From Salegentibacter tibetensis (GTDB lineage Bacteria; Bacteroidota; Bacteroidia; Flavobacteriales; Flavobacteriaceae), in contig NZ_JAIQZA010000007.1 in the NCBI RefSeq assembly GCF_020164485.1, positions 62,001 through 126,000 of the forward strand: 64,000 bases of DNA, read 5' to 3'. Each line of letters starts with the position of its first letter. Position 1 is the stretch's first letter. The notes under the pieces are model-generated. The model was given only the letters and a program-made list of their open reading frames with translations. It did no database searches and had not been told where the DNA came from. Position numbers and translations under genes: made by a program. Positions 33,627-42,653 of the stretch are shown piece after piece.

Positions 33627-34459
33627 TCTTCTTTCAGGTGAATTCCGTCGTCTTTAATATCTATTTTTCTTTGCTTATAAAGATTTCCGGCGGCACGTTT
33701 AAAACTCTTTTTGCTAATTCCTAACTGGCTGTGAATTGCTTCCGGAGAAGACTTATCGGTAAGGTTTAAATAACCTTCATTTTGCTTTAATTTATCAAGG
33801 ATCAGCTCGGCATTTGGTTCAATACTTCTGTAACCGGGACGTTGTAAACTCACATCAATTTTTCCATCAGGACGTGTTTTTGTGATAAATCCACGCATTT
33901 CATCACCTACGTTAATTTCCTGAAAAACATCATCGTGATAGATCAGGCCTAAATGTAACTGGTTTATAATCACATTATAACCCAAATCACTTTTATTGCT
34001 AATTATAAGGTCTACCTCTTCAAAAGGCTCTATGGTCAATTCAGAATTATCTAAAAACGCGTGCACTTTACTTGAAGCCACCAATCGATCGGTATCTTCA
34101 TCTAAATAGCAAAAAATAAGATAGCGACCACCCTTTTTCATCGGGTAAGCCTGTTCCTTAAATGGAACAAATAAATGTTTTTCAAGTCCCCAATCCAGAA
34201 AAGCCCCAAATTCAGTTACCTCTGCACATTTTAAAAAGGCAAATTCATCGAGTTTTACCAGCGGCTCTAAAGTAGTGGCAACCGGCCTTTCTTCGTGGTC
34301 CAGGTAAACAAAAACCTCAATCTCGTCCCCTATTTCAAAAGTTTCGGGAATATATTTATTTGGAAGTAAAACTTCATTTCCTTCAGCATTCGTTAAGAAA
34401 AGTCCCGGTTCGGTTTCCCTTACAATATTAAGCGTATGATTTTCGCCAATTCTAAGCAT
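33623..34459 (-). CDS. cvfB: CvfB-family S1-like RNA-binding protein
   Basis: 278 residues. Tandem S1-like OB folds cover about 1-215: LRIGENHTLNIVRETEPGLF, then FAFLKCAEVTEFGAFLDWGL and GDEMRGFITKTRPDGKIDVS. A C-terminal winged-helix-like segment (SPEAIHSQLGISKKSFKRAA) completes the CvfB layout. In Staphylococcus CvfB binds RNA and affects virulence-gene expression; in Bacteroidota the role is untested. It is downstream of menD on the same strand with a terminator between, so it is probably a separate unit. Confidence 0.88.
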   Translation of the reverse strand: MLRIGENHTLNIVRETEPGLFLTNAEGNEVLLPNKYIPETFEIGDEIEVFVYLDHEERPVATTLEPLVKLDEFAFLKCAEVTEFGAFLDWGLEKHLFVPFKEQAYPMKKGGRYLIFCYLDEDTDRLVASSKVHAFLDNSELTIEPFEEVDLIISNKSDLGYNVIINQLHLGLIYHDDVFQEINVGDEMRGFITKTRPDGKIDVSLQRPGYRSIEPNAELILDKLKQNEGYLNLTDKSSPEAIHSQLGISKKSFKRAAGNLYKQRKIDIKDDGIHLKED

Positions 34460-34515
34460 AATCTTTATTTTGAGTGCAAAGATACTTTATATTTTGCGGC
34501 TTTTCCATAAAACTA

Positions 34516-34550
34516 AAAAATCCGTTTCCCTGGTCAAAAAACGGATTTTT
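34516..34550 (-). terminator. Terminator downstream of menD
   Basis: AAAAATCCGTTT (34516-34527) pairs with AAACGGATTTTT (34539-34550), 12 bp, loop of 11. T-rich on either side, so it may work in both directions; it lies about 80 bp past the menD stop and 57 bp before the cvfB start. Confidence 0.75.
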
Positions 34551-34630
34551 AGAATATTTGTATCTTTTATTAGTTAAAAACACTTTCCTTTAAGTATTTG
34601 TTAAGCTAGGTTTTCTGCGAATTTCAAATC

Positions 34631-36364
34631 TTAAGATTTCATAAAATTGAAGTATTCCAGCAGTACTTCATCGTTAATTTTTCGTGGAGTAAAAATTTCC
34701 AAAATTTTCGGTTGAGTCGAATCGTTGAAAAAATCTTTTAGATATTCTTTTATTTCTTCTGAAGTCGAAGCAGCCATATATTCAAAACCATACATTTCGC
34801 TTAAGGATTTCGCCTGAAGCTGATGCGTGGTTTCAAAATAAGTTTCAAAATTCTCGGTATTCTTATTTCCGGGGAGAATCCTAAAAATACCACCCCCGTT
34901 ATTATTCAAAATTATAATCCTGAAATTTTTCGGAATATAATTATTCCATAGCGCATTGCTATCGTAGAAAAAGCTCAGGTCTCCGGAAATCATCAGTGTG
35001 GGTTCCCCATTTACACAAGCCGCGCCAATTGCAGTTGAAATGCTCCCATCAATCCCGCTAGTGCCGCGATTACAAAAAATACGCAGACTTTCTTTCCACT
35101 TAAATAATTGCGCGTAACGAATGGTAGAACTATTCCCCAGGTGCACAATGTAATTCTCAGGTACCGTGGGCACGATTTCCTGCATCGCTTTTAGATCTGA
35201 GTATGGAATCTCGTCCATATACTCTTCGTGGCGAATTTGGCGTTTGCTTTTCACCTCTTTCCAATAGGTTCCATAATCACCTTTTCCGATTTCGATAAGT
35301 GGAAAGAAATATGTGAAAAACGAATTTATAGTAGTCTCAAAATGCTTGTTTAAACAGAAAAAAGTATTGTAAGCTTTTTTAGGATCGATATGCCAGTGTT
35401 GTTGTGGCTGGTGATTTCTTAAAAATGCTTTGATCTTCTTTGAAACAATCATCCCACCAAATGTGAGTAAAATTTCCGGCTGAAGCGCTTTAAATAATTC
35501 TTCACTGTTTTCGTCCTTTTCAATAGGACCAATCAGGGTATCTATTCTTGTAAAAAATTCGGGATGGTTAAGATTTGAGGTGGTTTCCGTTAGTACAATA
35601 ACCGACTCATCTTTAGCAAGTTTTTCCAGAAATTCCTGCTCAACCACATTAGGTTGCGCCACCCCAACAATCACCATTTTCCGCTTTGCCCTATTCCAAA
35701 GCTTGGCATAGCCACCCAATTGATTTTCGGTATAGGTGCGTTCTTTAATTTCCGGTAAAATCTGTATGGGATTTACCTCTACATTCTCCACCAGATCGTA
35801 TAATGGCTCATAAAATGGAACGTTAATATGTACCGGTCCCATTTCTTCTATCGCTTTGTTTAAAGCCAGGTTTACTTCCCGCTCATTATGTTTTTGCGAT
35901 TCAAATTGTTTTTGCTGAAGTTTCTTATCGGTTACTTCAGAATCCAAAACTAACTCTGAATGTAAATTCGCCGAATATAAAATATGGTTTGCGAATACGT
36001 TTTTCTGCCTAATCGTTTGTCCGTCGCCAATATCTATGCGCTCTATGGGTCGGTCTGCAGAAATGATCACTAAGGGAATATCACTATAAAAAGCTTCAGC
36101 AATCGCCGGATAATAATTAAGCAAAGCAGAGCCTGACGTACAAACCAAGGCAACCGGTTTTTGTAATTGTTGGGCCATTCCCAAAGCATAAAAAGCTGCG
36201 CAGCGTTCATCTACAATGCTATAAGGCTTTATTTCGGGATGGTGGGTAAAACCAATGGTTAAAGGCGCATTTCTCGAACCGGGGGAAATAACCACGTGAT
36301 TTATATTTTTAGCAACGCAAAGCGCCACAATAGATCTGGCAACAGGTATTTTGGAATATTTCAC
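34631..36364 (-). CDS. menD: SEPHCHC synthase (menaquinone synthesis)
   Basis: 577 residues from GTG 36364. An in-frame ATG at 36430 exists, but its first 13 or so codons are a copy of a dispersed 33-bp palindrome, and the homology-like sequence begins KYSKIPVARSIVALCVAKNI. Thiamine-diphosphate enzyme with HVVISPGSRNAPLTIGF, the Glu-containing SIVDERCAAFYALG, CTSGSALLNYYPA, and the cofactor region GNSSTIRYAQLF...RGTSGIDGSISTAIG. It adds 2-oxoglutarate-derived succinic semialdehyde to isochorismate. MenF lies upstream on the same strand across about 250 bp of repeats. Confidence 0.95.
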   Translation of the reverse strand: MKYSKIPVARSIVALCVAKNINHVVISPGSRNAPLTIGFTHHPEIKPYSIVDERCAAFYALGMAQQLQKPVALVCTSGSALLNYYPAIAEAFYSDIPLVIISADRPIERIDIGDGQTIRQKNVFANHILYSANLHSELVLDSEVTDKKLQQKQFESQKHNEREVNLALNKAIEEMGPVHINVPFYEPLYDLVENVEVNPIQILPEIKERTYTENQLGGYAKLWNRAKRKMVIVGVAQPNVVEQEFLEKLAKDESVIVLTETTSNLNHPEFFTRIDTLIGPIEKDENSEELFKALQPEILLTFGGMIVSKKIKAFLRNHQPQQHWHIDPKKAYNTFFCLNKHFETTINSFFTYFFPLIEIGKGDYGTYWKEVKSKRQIRHEEYMDEIPYSDLKAMQEIVPTVPENYIVHLGNSSTIRYAQLFKWKESLRIFCNRGTSGIDGSISTAIGAACVNGEPTLMISGDLSFFYDSNALWNNYIPKNFRIIILNNNGGGIFRILPGNKNTENFETYFETTHQLQAKSLSEMYGFEYMAASTSEEIKEYLKDFFNDSTQPKILEIFTPRKINDEVLLEYFNFMKS

Positions 36365-36391
36365 AAAGTTTATTTTGTAGAGTTGAATCCC

Positions 36392-36424
36392 AGACCTCAC
36401 AGGTTTCAAAAACCTGTGAGGTCT
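36392..36424. repeat. 33-bp palindromic repeat, family B, copy 1
   Basis: AGACCTCACAGGTTT (36392-36406) and its exact inverse (36410-36424) around CAA. Same sequence as at 58570, 61481 and 63462. It lies upstream of menD. Confidence 0.95.
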
Positions 36425-36446
36425 TTTCATTTTAGTTTTGTAATCA

Positions 36447-36552
36447 CGTCAACCTGAACCTGCCCGTCCGTTCAGGCGGGCTCGTTTCAGGTTCTAAGCT
36501 GAATAACAACCAAGATTCTGAAATAATCCCGAAGCATCGGGACAGAATGACG
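36447..36552. repeat. Dispersed inverted-repeat element, family A, copy 3
   Basis: Left arm CGTCAACCTGAACCTG, interrupted by a small GC-rich palindrome (CCCGTCCGTTCAGGCGGG), then TTTCAGGTTCTAAG. Right arm AAGATTCTGAAATAA and a TCCCGAAGCATCGGGA palindrome, ending AGAATGACG. Longer than the other copies because of the inserts. Confidence 0.6.
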
Positions 36553-36614
36553 AAAGGCTATTTAATCCAATCAAAATTACAATTTCAAAAACATTTCAGG
36601 TGTAGGTTTTGACC

Positions 36615-37760
36615 TTATTTAACAAGCACCGATTTTATGGTATGTGATTTATTTACGGTTTCCAGCCATTCGTCTGCAGGGTTGGAATCTTTGGTGATCC
36701 CGCCACCGATAAACAACCGGGCTTTCCCGGCTTCCAGTTTCATACATCGTAGATTTACAAATAAGAAAGTCTGCTTTATGATGCTCCCGTAAGCCCGGTT
36801 TTCCTGGTTTCTGCGATTACTGTTTCGCTTAACCTCTTTTTTCATATTTAGTTCTCCTAAAAAACCAGAATAGAATTCACGATCATAATCCTCATTTTCC
36901 AGGATAAATTTTTTCGCTTTTTCCTTCGGAAGTCCGCAAACGGCTGGTGTTGGGTGCAATGCTAAAATCAAGCTTTTAAGGCTGGATTTTTCCAGATCCA
37001 GCATTCCGGTGATATCGGTTTGCAAATGCAATAAATTTCCTGCTTTCAAAGTATATGGCTCCGATTTATGAATGTTCCCAGAAATTTTGTCTTCCAGGTT
37101 TTCTAAAATCGCATCGGTTACAATTTGCTGTTCGTCGATTTCCTTTTTATCCCAATTAACCTCTATGGTTCCCTTAAAAGACTGGGTTCCGGCCAGGGAC
37201 ATGGTTTTGAATTTGTTACGTTCTACGCTTAAAAGTGTTTCCGGCGTAGCGCCAAGCCAGGTACCGGTTTGGGGATGAAACCAGAAATACACAAATGCCG
37301 ATTCATATTTTTTAAGAAGATTCTTAAAAATCCCAAGTGCTTCCAATTGGGTTTGAACACTTTCCTTGCGCGATAAAACCACTTTTTTGAATTCCCCTTT
37401 CTCAATTGCTTCAATTCCTTTTTGGACCAATTTCTCGTGCTGAATTTTAGAATCTGTATTGGTATAAGCCGGCGGAAATTCCTGGTTTCGCTTCTTCACT
37501 TCTGAAGAATTTTCAGCGGGATATTCTGTAGAAATACTTTCAGAATTTTCTGAAGGAATTAAGAATGCACTTTCAGAATTTTCAAAAGGTGCGAAAATAA
37601 ATCCGCTTTCATTAAACCCGGAAGTTTTAAAAGTTTCGGCTGAATCCTGAAGTAAAGCTTTGGTTAACCCGTTCTTAGCCTTAGGATTTCTATAAGCCAC
37701 AAACGGGTTTCCGCTTTGTACTTGCGTTTCTATTTTTGTAAAAAAATCTTCGCTGCTCAT
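36615..37760 (-). CDS. menF: Isochorismate synthase (chorismate-binding enzyme)
   Basis: 381 residues, on the short side for MenF/EntC but usual for Bacteroidota. The chorismate-binding domain shows EFKKVVLSRKE, GTWLGATPETLL, LAGTQSFKG, HPTPAVCGLP and REFYSGFLGELN, plus KLEAGKARLFIGGGIT with the catalytic Glu. It converts chorismate to isochorismate, the first committed step to menaquinone. The thioesterase gene ends 3 bp upstream, so the two form an operon. The N-terminal 110 residues are weakly conserved and rich in Ser/Glu. Confidence 0.92.
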   Translation of the reverse strand: MSSEDFFTKIETQVQSGNPFVAYRNPKAKNGLTKALLQDSAETFKTSGFNESGFIFAPFENSESAFLIPSENSESISTEYPAENSSEVKKRNQEFPPAYTNTDSKIQHEKLVQKGIEAIEKGEFKKVVLSRKESVQTQLEALGIFKNLLKKYESAFVYFWFHPQTGTWLGATPETLLSVERNKFKTMSLAGTQSFKGTIEVNWDKKEIDEQQIVTDAILENLEDKISGNIHKSEPYTLKAGNLLHLQTDITGMLDLEKSSLKSLILALHPTPAVCGLPKEKAKKFILENEDYDREFYSGFLGELNMKKEVKRNSNRRNQENRAYGSIIKQTFLFVNLRCMKLEAGKARLFIGGGITKDSNPADEWLETVNKSHTIKSVLVK

Positions 37761-37763
37761 CTT

Positions 37764-38183
37764 TTATTTCTTTTTAGGCAAGGCTATGGTAGTAAGTTTC
37801 ACAATAGAAATCAGGTTTTCTTCTTCATCGGTTATCCTGATCTCCCAAAGCTGCGTAGTGCGCCCCTTATGGACAAACGAAGCTTTTGCAAACACAAAAC
37901 CTTCAGCAATACTTTTTAAATGATTGGCTGAAATTTCAATGCCGCGGATAAAAAAGTCTTCAGTATTCAAAAAAACATAACTGGCCATACTTCCCACACT
38001 TTCGGCCAAAGCTACGCTGGCACCACCGTGCAATACGCCATCGGGTTGGTGCACCCTTGGGCTAACCGGCATTTTTGCAATTAAATAATCGTCCCCAACT
38101 TCAGTAAATTCAATTTCCAGGGTTTCCATAAGTGTGTTTTTGCACACCTTTTTAGAAAGCTCCAGGATTTCTTCTTTGGTCAT
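37764..38183 (-). CDS. PaaI-type hotdog thioesterase, probable DHNA-CoA thioesterase
   Basis: 139 residues from ATG 38183. A longer frame to 38234 exists, but those 17 codons come partly from a dispersed repeat. Hotdog-fold landmarks: PRVHQPDGVLHGGASVALAE with the catalytic acid in ALAESVG, and ISANHLKSIAEG. Its 3-bp spacing to menF suggests it is MenI, releasing 1,4-dihydroxy-2-naphthoate from its CoA ester. The family also contains entH- and paaI-like enzymes, so the role is inferred from context. Confidence 0.82.
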   Translation of the reverse strand: MTKEEILELSKKVCKNTLMETLEIEFTEVGDDYLIAKMPVSPRVHQPDGVLHGGASVALAESVGSMASYVFLNTEDFFIRGIEISANHLKSIAEGFVFAKASFVHKGRTTQLWEIRITDEEENLISIVKLTTIALPKKK

Positions 38184-38211
38184 AGCAATAAGATTGGTTT
38201 CTTTGTAACCA

Positions 38212-38298
38212 CCTCGGGCAAACCCACGAGGCATTTTATAATTTTTTTTGATTCAGGGTAAGCCTCTGATCATTTAAAATCTCGATTATCGAGTAAAA
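38212..38298. repeat. Dispersed repeat, family C, copy 1
   Basis: Contains CCTCGGGCAAACCCACGAGG, a diverged middle hairpin (AGGGTAAGCCTCTG) and CTCGATTATCGAGTAAAA. Same modules in the same order at 50012-50102 and, in part, at 46121-46190. Confidence 0.75.
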
Positions 38299-38319
38299 AT
38301 ACAAAACCAGCCCAGAAAA

Positions 38320-38955
38320 ATGAGTACCGAAAAGCAGCTTTCTTACCAAATTACCAATACGTATAGCGTTTTAAACGATTTTACTGAAAAAACAAAAACG
38401 GTTTGGTTGGTTTGCCACGGAATTGGTTATTTAAGCCGGTATTTCCTAAGGCATTTTAATCATTTAAACGCCAAAGAAAATTACATTATCGCCCCACAGG
38501 CCCAGTCTAAATATTACCTGAACAACGAATATAAGCACGTGGGTGCTTCCTGGCTAACCAAAGAATGCACTGAAGCGGAAACCGAAAATGTATTGAATTA
38601 TTTGGATCAAGTTTATAAAGCTGAAAATCTTGAAAATGTACCAAGACTGATTATTTTAGGTTACTCGCAAGGAGTTTCGGTAGCAACGCGATGGATTGCC
38701 AGGCGAAAAATTAACTGCGATGAACTGATTATGCATTCAGGAAAAGTCCCTGCGGAACTAACTACCGAAGATTTTAGGTTTCTGAAAAACACGAACTTCA
38801 CTTTTATCTACGGTACAGAAGACGAATACCTCAAAAACGGAATTATAAAAATAGAGGAAAAGCGATTAAACGAATTATTTCCCAATAATTTTGAGATCAA
38901 AAATTATAAAGGCGGCCACGAAGTGAATACTAAACTTATTGCCGAATTTGCTTAA
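38320..38955 (+). CDS. Alpha/beta hydrolase (phospholipase/carboxylesterase-like)
   Basis: 211 residues, no signal peptide. Nucleophile elbow GYSQGVS (Ser near residue 129), a likely acid in YGTEDEY and His in GGHEVN complete the triad. Layout matches small cytoplasmic serine esterases related to the YpfH/lysophospholipase group. Substrate unknown. It is divergent from the thioesterase-menF pair, with a family C repeat between. Confidence 0.82.
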   Translation: MSTEKQLSYQITNTYSVLNDFTEKTKTVWLVCHGIGYLSRYFLRHFNHLNAKENYIIAPQAQSKYYLNNEYKHVGASWLTKECTEAETENVLNYLDQVYKAENLENVPRLIILGYSQGVSVATRWIARRKINCDELIMHSGKVPAELTTEDFRFLKNTNFTFIYGTEDEYLKNGIIKIEEKRLNELFPNNFEIKNYKGGHEVNTKLIAEFA

Positions 38956-39040
38956 ATTGACTTCCTGACTGTCCGCCAGAATGAAAACTTCAGGCTGGTG
39001 CTCGAAGTGACCAAATGGTGTCTTTCATCAGGTATTCTAT

Positions 39041-40312
39041 ATGAAACAAAAAACGACTACTTCTAAAACATCGATTTTAAAAAGTATTGGTCCGGGATTT
39101 TTGCTGGCTGGGGCGGCTATTGGTGTTTCTCATTTAGTTCAGGCCACCAGAGCCGGTGCCGATTACGGATTTATCTTAATTTGGGTTTTAATTGTAGCCT
39201 GTATTTCAAAATATCCTTTTCTGGAATTTGGTCCCAGGTTTGCCGCCGGCACGGGAAATCATCTAATCACCGGTTATAAAAAACTCGGTAAGTTTCCTTA
39301 CTGGACCTATATTTTCATAACAATAGGAAGTATGTTTATTATCCAGGCTGCAGTGACTATTGTTACCGCGGGTTTGGCGGAGCGTTTATTCAATTTTGGC
39401 TGGTCGCCGTTTCTCTGGAGTGGCATCATTCTTATTTCCTGTATAGCTTTGCTGTTAATTGGAAAATATCCCGGCCTCGATAAAAGTATGAAGGTTATCG
39501 TGACCTTGCTAACCCTGGCCACGCTGGCTGCAGTGGTTATGGCTTTTGGTGTCGGCACAGTTAATGAAGCCGTAAATACCGAACCGCCTTCGCTTTGGAG
39601 CACTGCTAGTTTAGGTTTTATAATCGCTTTCATGGGTTGGATGCCTATTCCTTTAGATGCTTCGGTTTGGCATTCTATCTGGACCAAAGAAAAAGCGATT
39701 CAAAACAAACAGAAAATTTCAGTTAAGGGTGCTTTTGCCGATTTTAATGTTGGTTATCTTTCTGCGGCTTTTATTGGTTTATTATTCTTTCTTCTCGGCG
39801 TGTTAGTAATGTATGGCAGCGGGACTTCATTTTCCGGTAACAGCGTGGAGTTTTCAAGTCAGTTGGTGGAGCTCTACGGAAAAACCCTGGGAGAATGGAG
39901 TAAGCCTTTAATTTCCGTTGCAGCTTTTATTACGATGCTGAGTACGGTTCTAACGGTAACCGATGCCTACCCAAGAGTAATTTCAGAATTAAAGAATCCG
40001 GAAAAGGATAAACCTGAAGACAAAAAAGAGAAATGGAAAATTTACCGTGCTTCCATTTTTATTATTCCGGTACTATCACTTTCTATTTTGTATTTCCTTT
40101 CCGGTTCTTTTACAATTCTGGTAGATTTTGCTGCCGGACTTTCATTTCTATCTGCTCCTTTTTTGGCCTGGTTTAATTACAAACTCGTTACCGGAAAACA
40201 AATGCCCGAAAACCATCGCCCGGGCAGGAATTATAAGATTTTCAGCTTAACCTGTTTTGCCCTTTTAGTGGCCTTTAATTTCGTGTATTTGTATTATACT
40301 TTCTTGGCTTAG
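39041..40312 (+). CDS. Nramp-family-like metal transporter with altered substrate motif
   Basis: 423 residues and about eleven membrane helices. The N-terminal helix reads GPGFLLAGAAIGVSHLVQAT, like the first helix of Nramp proteins but without the metal-binding DPGN. The sixth-helix region reads FIIAFMGWMPIPLDASVWHS, lacking the canonical MPH. Nramp transporters use these two unwound helices to bind Mn(II) or Fe(II). With both motifs changed, this is a divergent subfamily whose substrate may differ. Single gene, preceded by a repeat-derived spacer. Confidence 0.78.
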   Translation: MKQKTTTSKTSILKSIGPGFLLAGAAIGVSHLVQATRAGADYGFILIWVLIVACISKYPFLEFGPRFAAGTGNHLITGYKKLGKFPYWTYIFITIGSMFIIQAAVTIVTAGLAERLFNFGWSPFLWSGIILISCIALLLIGKYPGLDKSMKVIVTLLTLATLAAVVMAFGVGTVNEAVNTEPPSLWSTASLGFIIAFMGWMPIPLDASVWHSIWTKEKAIQNKQKISVKGAFADFNVGYLSAAFIGLLFFLLGVLVMYGSGTSFSGNSVEFSSQLVELYGKTLGEWSKPLISVAAFITMLSTVLTVTDAYPRVISELKNPEKDKPEDKKEKWKIYRASIFIIPVLSLSILYFLSGSFTILVDFAAGLSFLSAPFLAWFNYKLVTGKQMPENHRPGRNYKIFSLTCFALLVAFNFVYLYYTFLA

Positions 40313-40393
40313 ATTAATTCAGTTTTTCAAAGCCTTAAAATTTCTTCTTTCATCACAGCATAGTACCTATAAGGTTAAAAACCTTGTAGGATA

Positions 40394-40425
40394 AAAAGCG
40401 CAACCAAATTAATGATTGCGCTTTT
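40394..40425 (-). terminator. Terminator between the Nramp-like gene and dnaK
   Basis: AAAAGCGCAA (40394-40403) pairs with TTGCGCTTTT (40416-40425). Flanked by T on both strands, it can serve dnaK and the converging Nramp-like gene. A palindromic repeat (CTATAAGGTTAAAAACC) lies just upstream at about 40368-40390. Confidence 0.75.
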
Positions 40426-40511
40426 AGTTATTTGCTCTGATTGAGCTTGAGGTTTTAAGATTCCGAAGCAAGTTCGGAATAAGTCTCTCGACTCCGCTCG
40501 AGACAGGCTAT

Positions 40512-42434
40512 CTATTTAACCTCTTCAAAATCTACATCTTCTACGTCGTCTCCGGTTTTAGCGTCTCCTTTCTGGCCACCCTCGGCTCCGGTAGCACCTT
40601 GTTGTGGTCCTGCCTGGCCTCCCTGGGCTTCCGCTTGTGCTTTATACATTTCTTCAGAAGCTGTTTTCCAGGCTTCGTTCAATTTGTCTAAAGCGGGAGT
40701 TATTTGATCCAACTCTTTGGTTTCATAAGCTTTCTTCAATTCTTCTAAAGCTTCTTCTACCGGCTTTTTCTTATCTTCAGAAATCTTATCACCAAATTCT
40801 TTCAACTGCTTTTCAGTTTGGAAGATCATAGCATCAGCCTCGTTAAGCTTATCTACTTTTTCTTTGGTTTTCTTATCGCTTTCAGCATTCGCTTCAGCTT
40901 CTTTCTTCATTTTTTCGATTTCTTCCTCGGTTAATCCTGAAGAAGCCTCGATACGAATATCCTGAGATTTTCCGGTTGCTTTATCTGTAGCGCTTACTTT
41001 AATGATACCATTGGCATCAATATCAAAAGTTACTTCAATTTGAGGTGTTCCTCTTGGTGCCGGTGGAATTCCATCTAAGTGGAATCTACCGATGGTTTTG
41101 TTATCGGCTGCCATTGGACGTTCACCCTGCAACACATGGATTTCTACTGAAGGCTGATTATCGGCCGCGGTAGAGAAAGTCTGTGATTTCTTCGTTGGGA
41201 TCGTTGTATTAGACTCTATAAGTTTAGTGTTTACTCCTCCCATAGTTTCAATACCTAAAGAAAGTGGAGTAACATCAAGTAACAATACATCTTTTACATC
41301 TCCGGTTAATACACCACCCTGAATAGCTGCACCAATAGCAACAACCTCATCCGGGTTAACCCCTTTAGAAGGTTTCTTACCAAAAAATGCCTCTACTTCT
41401 TCCTGAATTTTAGGAATACGAGTAGAACCACCAACAAGAATTACTTCGTCTATATCGCTTGTTGAAAGTCCGGCATCGCTAAGAGCTTTTTTCACAGGAT
41501 CCATAGAGCGAGTTACCAGTTCTGAAGCTAATTGCTCGAACTTAGAACGGCTAATAGTTTCAACAAGGTGTTTTGGTCCGCTTGAAGTTGCCGTTACATA
41601 AGGTAAATTAATTTCGGTTTGAGTTGAAGAAGACAACTCGATTTTAGCTTTTTCAGCAGCTTCTTTTAAACGCTGAAGTGCCATTGGGTCTTTTCTTAAA
41701 TCAATATCTTCAGCTTTCTGAAAAGTATCTGCAAGATAATCGATTAATACCTCATCAAAATCGTCACCACCAAGGTGAGTATCACCATTAGTAGACAATA
41801 CTTCAAATACGCCGTCACCTAATTCAAGGATAGAGATATCAAAAGTACCACCACCAAGGTCATAAACAGCGATCTTCTGGTCCTGAGATTTTTTATCAAG
41901 TCCGTAAGCAAGTGCTGCTGCAGTTGGCTCGTTTATAATTCGGCTTACTTTTAAACCAGCGATCTCACCGGCTTCTTTAGTAGCCTGACGCTGAGAATCG
42001 TTAAAGTAAGCAGGAACGGTAATAACCGCTTCTGTTACATCCTGTCCAAGATAATCTTCTGCGGTTTTCTTCATTTTCTGAAGCACCATTGCAGAAAGTT
42101 CCTGTGGAGTATATTTTCTACCGTCTATTTCAACACGAGGTGTGTCATTATCACCTTTTACAACTTTATAAGGAACCCTTCCTGCTTCTTTAGAAGATTC
42201 GGTATATTTGTTCCCCATAAATCTTTTTATAGATGCTACGGTTTTGGTTGGGTTAGTAACCGCCTGTCTTTTCGCAGGGTCACCAACTTTTATTTCTCCA
42301 CCTTCTACAAATGCAATCACAGAAGGTGTAGTTCTTTTTCCTTCGGCATTAGGTATTACCGTAGGTTCATTACCTTCCATTACTGCAACGCAAGAGTTGG
42401 TAGTTCCTAAGTCAATTCCAATTATTTTACCCAT
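40512..42434 (-). CDS. dnaK: Chaperone DnaK (Hsp70)
   Basis: 640 residues, full length. [16 protein letters not shown] at the N-terminus, [31 protein letters not shown] and [14 protein letters not shown] define the ATPase domain. [14 protein letters not shown] starts the substrate-binding domain. The C-terminus is Gly/Gln-rich and ends DVDFEEVK, as in other DnaK proteins. It folds nascent and stress-damaged proteins with DnaJ and GrpE, which are not in the window. It is a single-gene unit, with an inverted repeat 81 bp upstream of its ATG that may take part in heat-shock control. Confidence 0.99.
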   Translation of the reverse strand: MGKIIGIDLGTTNSCVAVMEGNEPTVIPNAEGKRTTPSVIAFVEGGEIKVGDPAKRQAVTNPTKTVASIKRFMGNKYTESSKEAGRVPYKVVKGDNDTPRVEIDGRKYTPQELSAMVLQKMKKTAEDYLGQDVTEAVITVPAYFNDSQRQATKEAGEIAGLKVSRIINEPTAAALAYGLDKKSQDQKIAVYDLGGGTFDISILELGDGVFEVLSTNGDTHLGGDDFDEVLIDYLADTFQKAEDIDLRKDPMALQRLKEAAEKAKIELSSSTQTEINLPYVTATSSGPKHLVETISRSKFEQLASELVTRSMDPVKKALSDAGLSTSDIDEVILVGGSTRIPKIQEEVEAFFGKKPSKGVNPDEVVAIGAAIQGGVLTGDVKDVLLLDVTPLSLGIETMGGVNTKLIESNTTIPTKKSQTFSTAADNQPSVEIHVLQGERPMAADNKTIGRFHLDGIPPAPRGTPQIEVTFDIDANGIIKVSATDKATGKSQDIRIEASSGLTEEEIEKMKKEAEANAESDKKTKEKVDKLNEADAMIFQTEKQLKEFGDKISEDKKKPVEEALEELKKAYETKELDQITPALDKLNEAWKTASEEMYKAQAEAQGGQAGPQQGATGAEGGQKGDAKTGDDVEDVDFEEVK

Positions 42435-42514
42435 AATTCTATTCGTTATATTTTATATTATTGATTTCAATTCTTCGAAGTGTTAAAGTCAATCATTATG
42501 CCAGCGGAAAACTT

Positions 42515-42529
42515 ATGACAGGTTGTCAT
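42515..42529. promoter_or_regulatory. Inverted repeat upstream of dnaK (ATGACAGGTTGTCAT)
   Basis: Perfect 6-bp arms around GGT, in the spacer between divergent dnaK and sdaA, 81 bp before the dnaK start. It is not a CIRCE element (TTAGCACTC). A role in dnaK heat-shock control is a guess from position. Confidence 0.4.
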
Positions 42530-42624
42530 TTTTTACTGAAAGCACTTGCCAAATCTGCGCTTCACTCGTTACGAAATCGTTTTAATATTTCTTCAATTCT
42601 TAGGGTATCACACTAACAAATCCT

Positions 42625-42632
42625 TATTTTTG
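42625..42632 (+). promoter_or_regulatory. Candidate -7 element (TATTTTTG) of sdaA
   Basis: Exact TAnnTTTG match 21 bp ahead of ATG 42654, with AGGAG at 42642-42646 as an unusually good ribosome binding site for this window. Confidence 0.55.
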
Positions 42633-42653
42633 CAGTAAAATAGGAGTTATACA

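Noticed and set aside
42435-42653. CIRCE heat-shock element ahead of dnaK
   Set aside because: The TTAGCACTC-N9-GAGTGCTAA sequence is not present.
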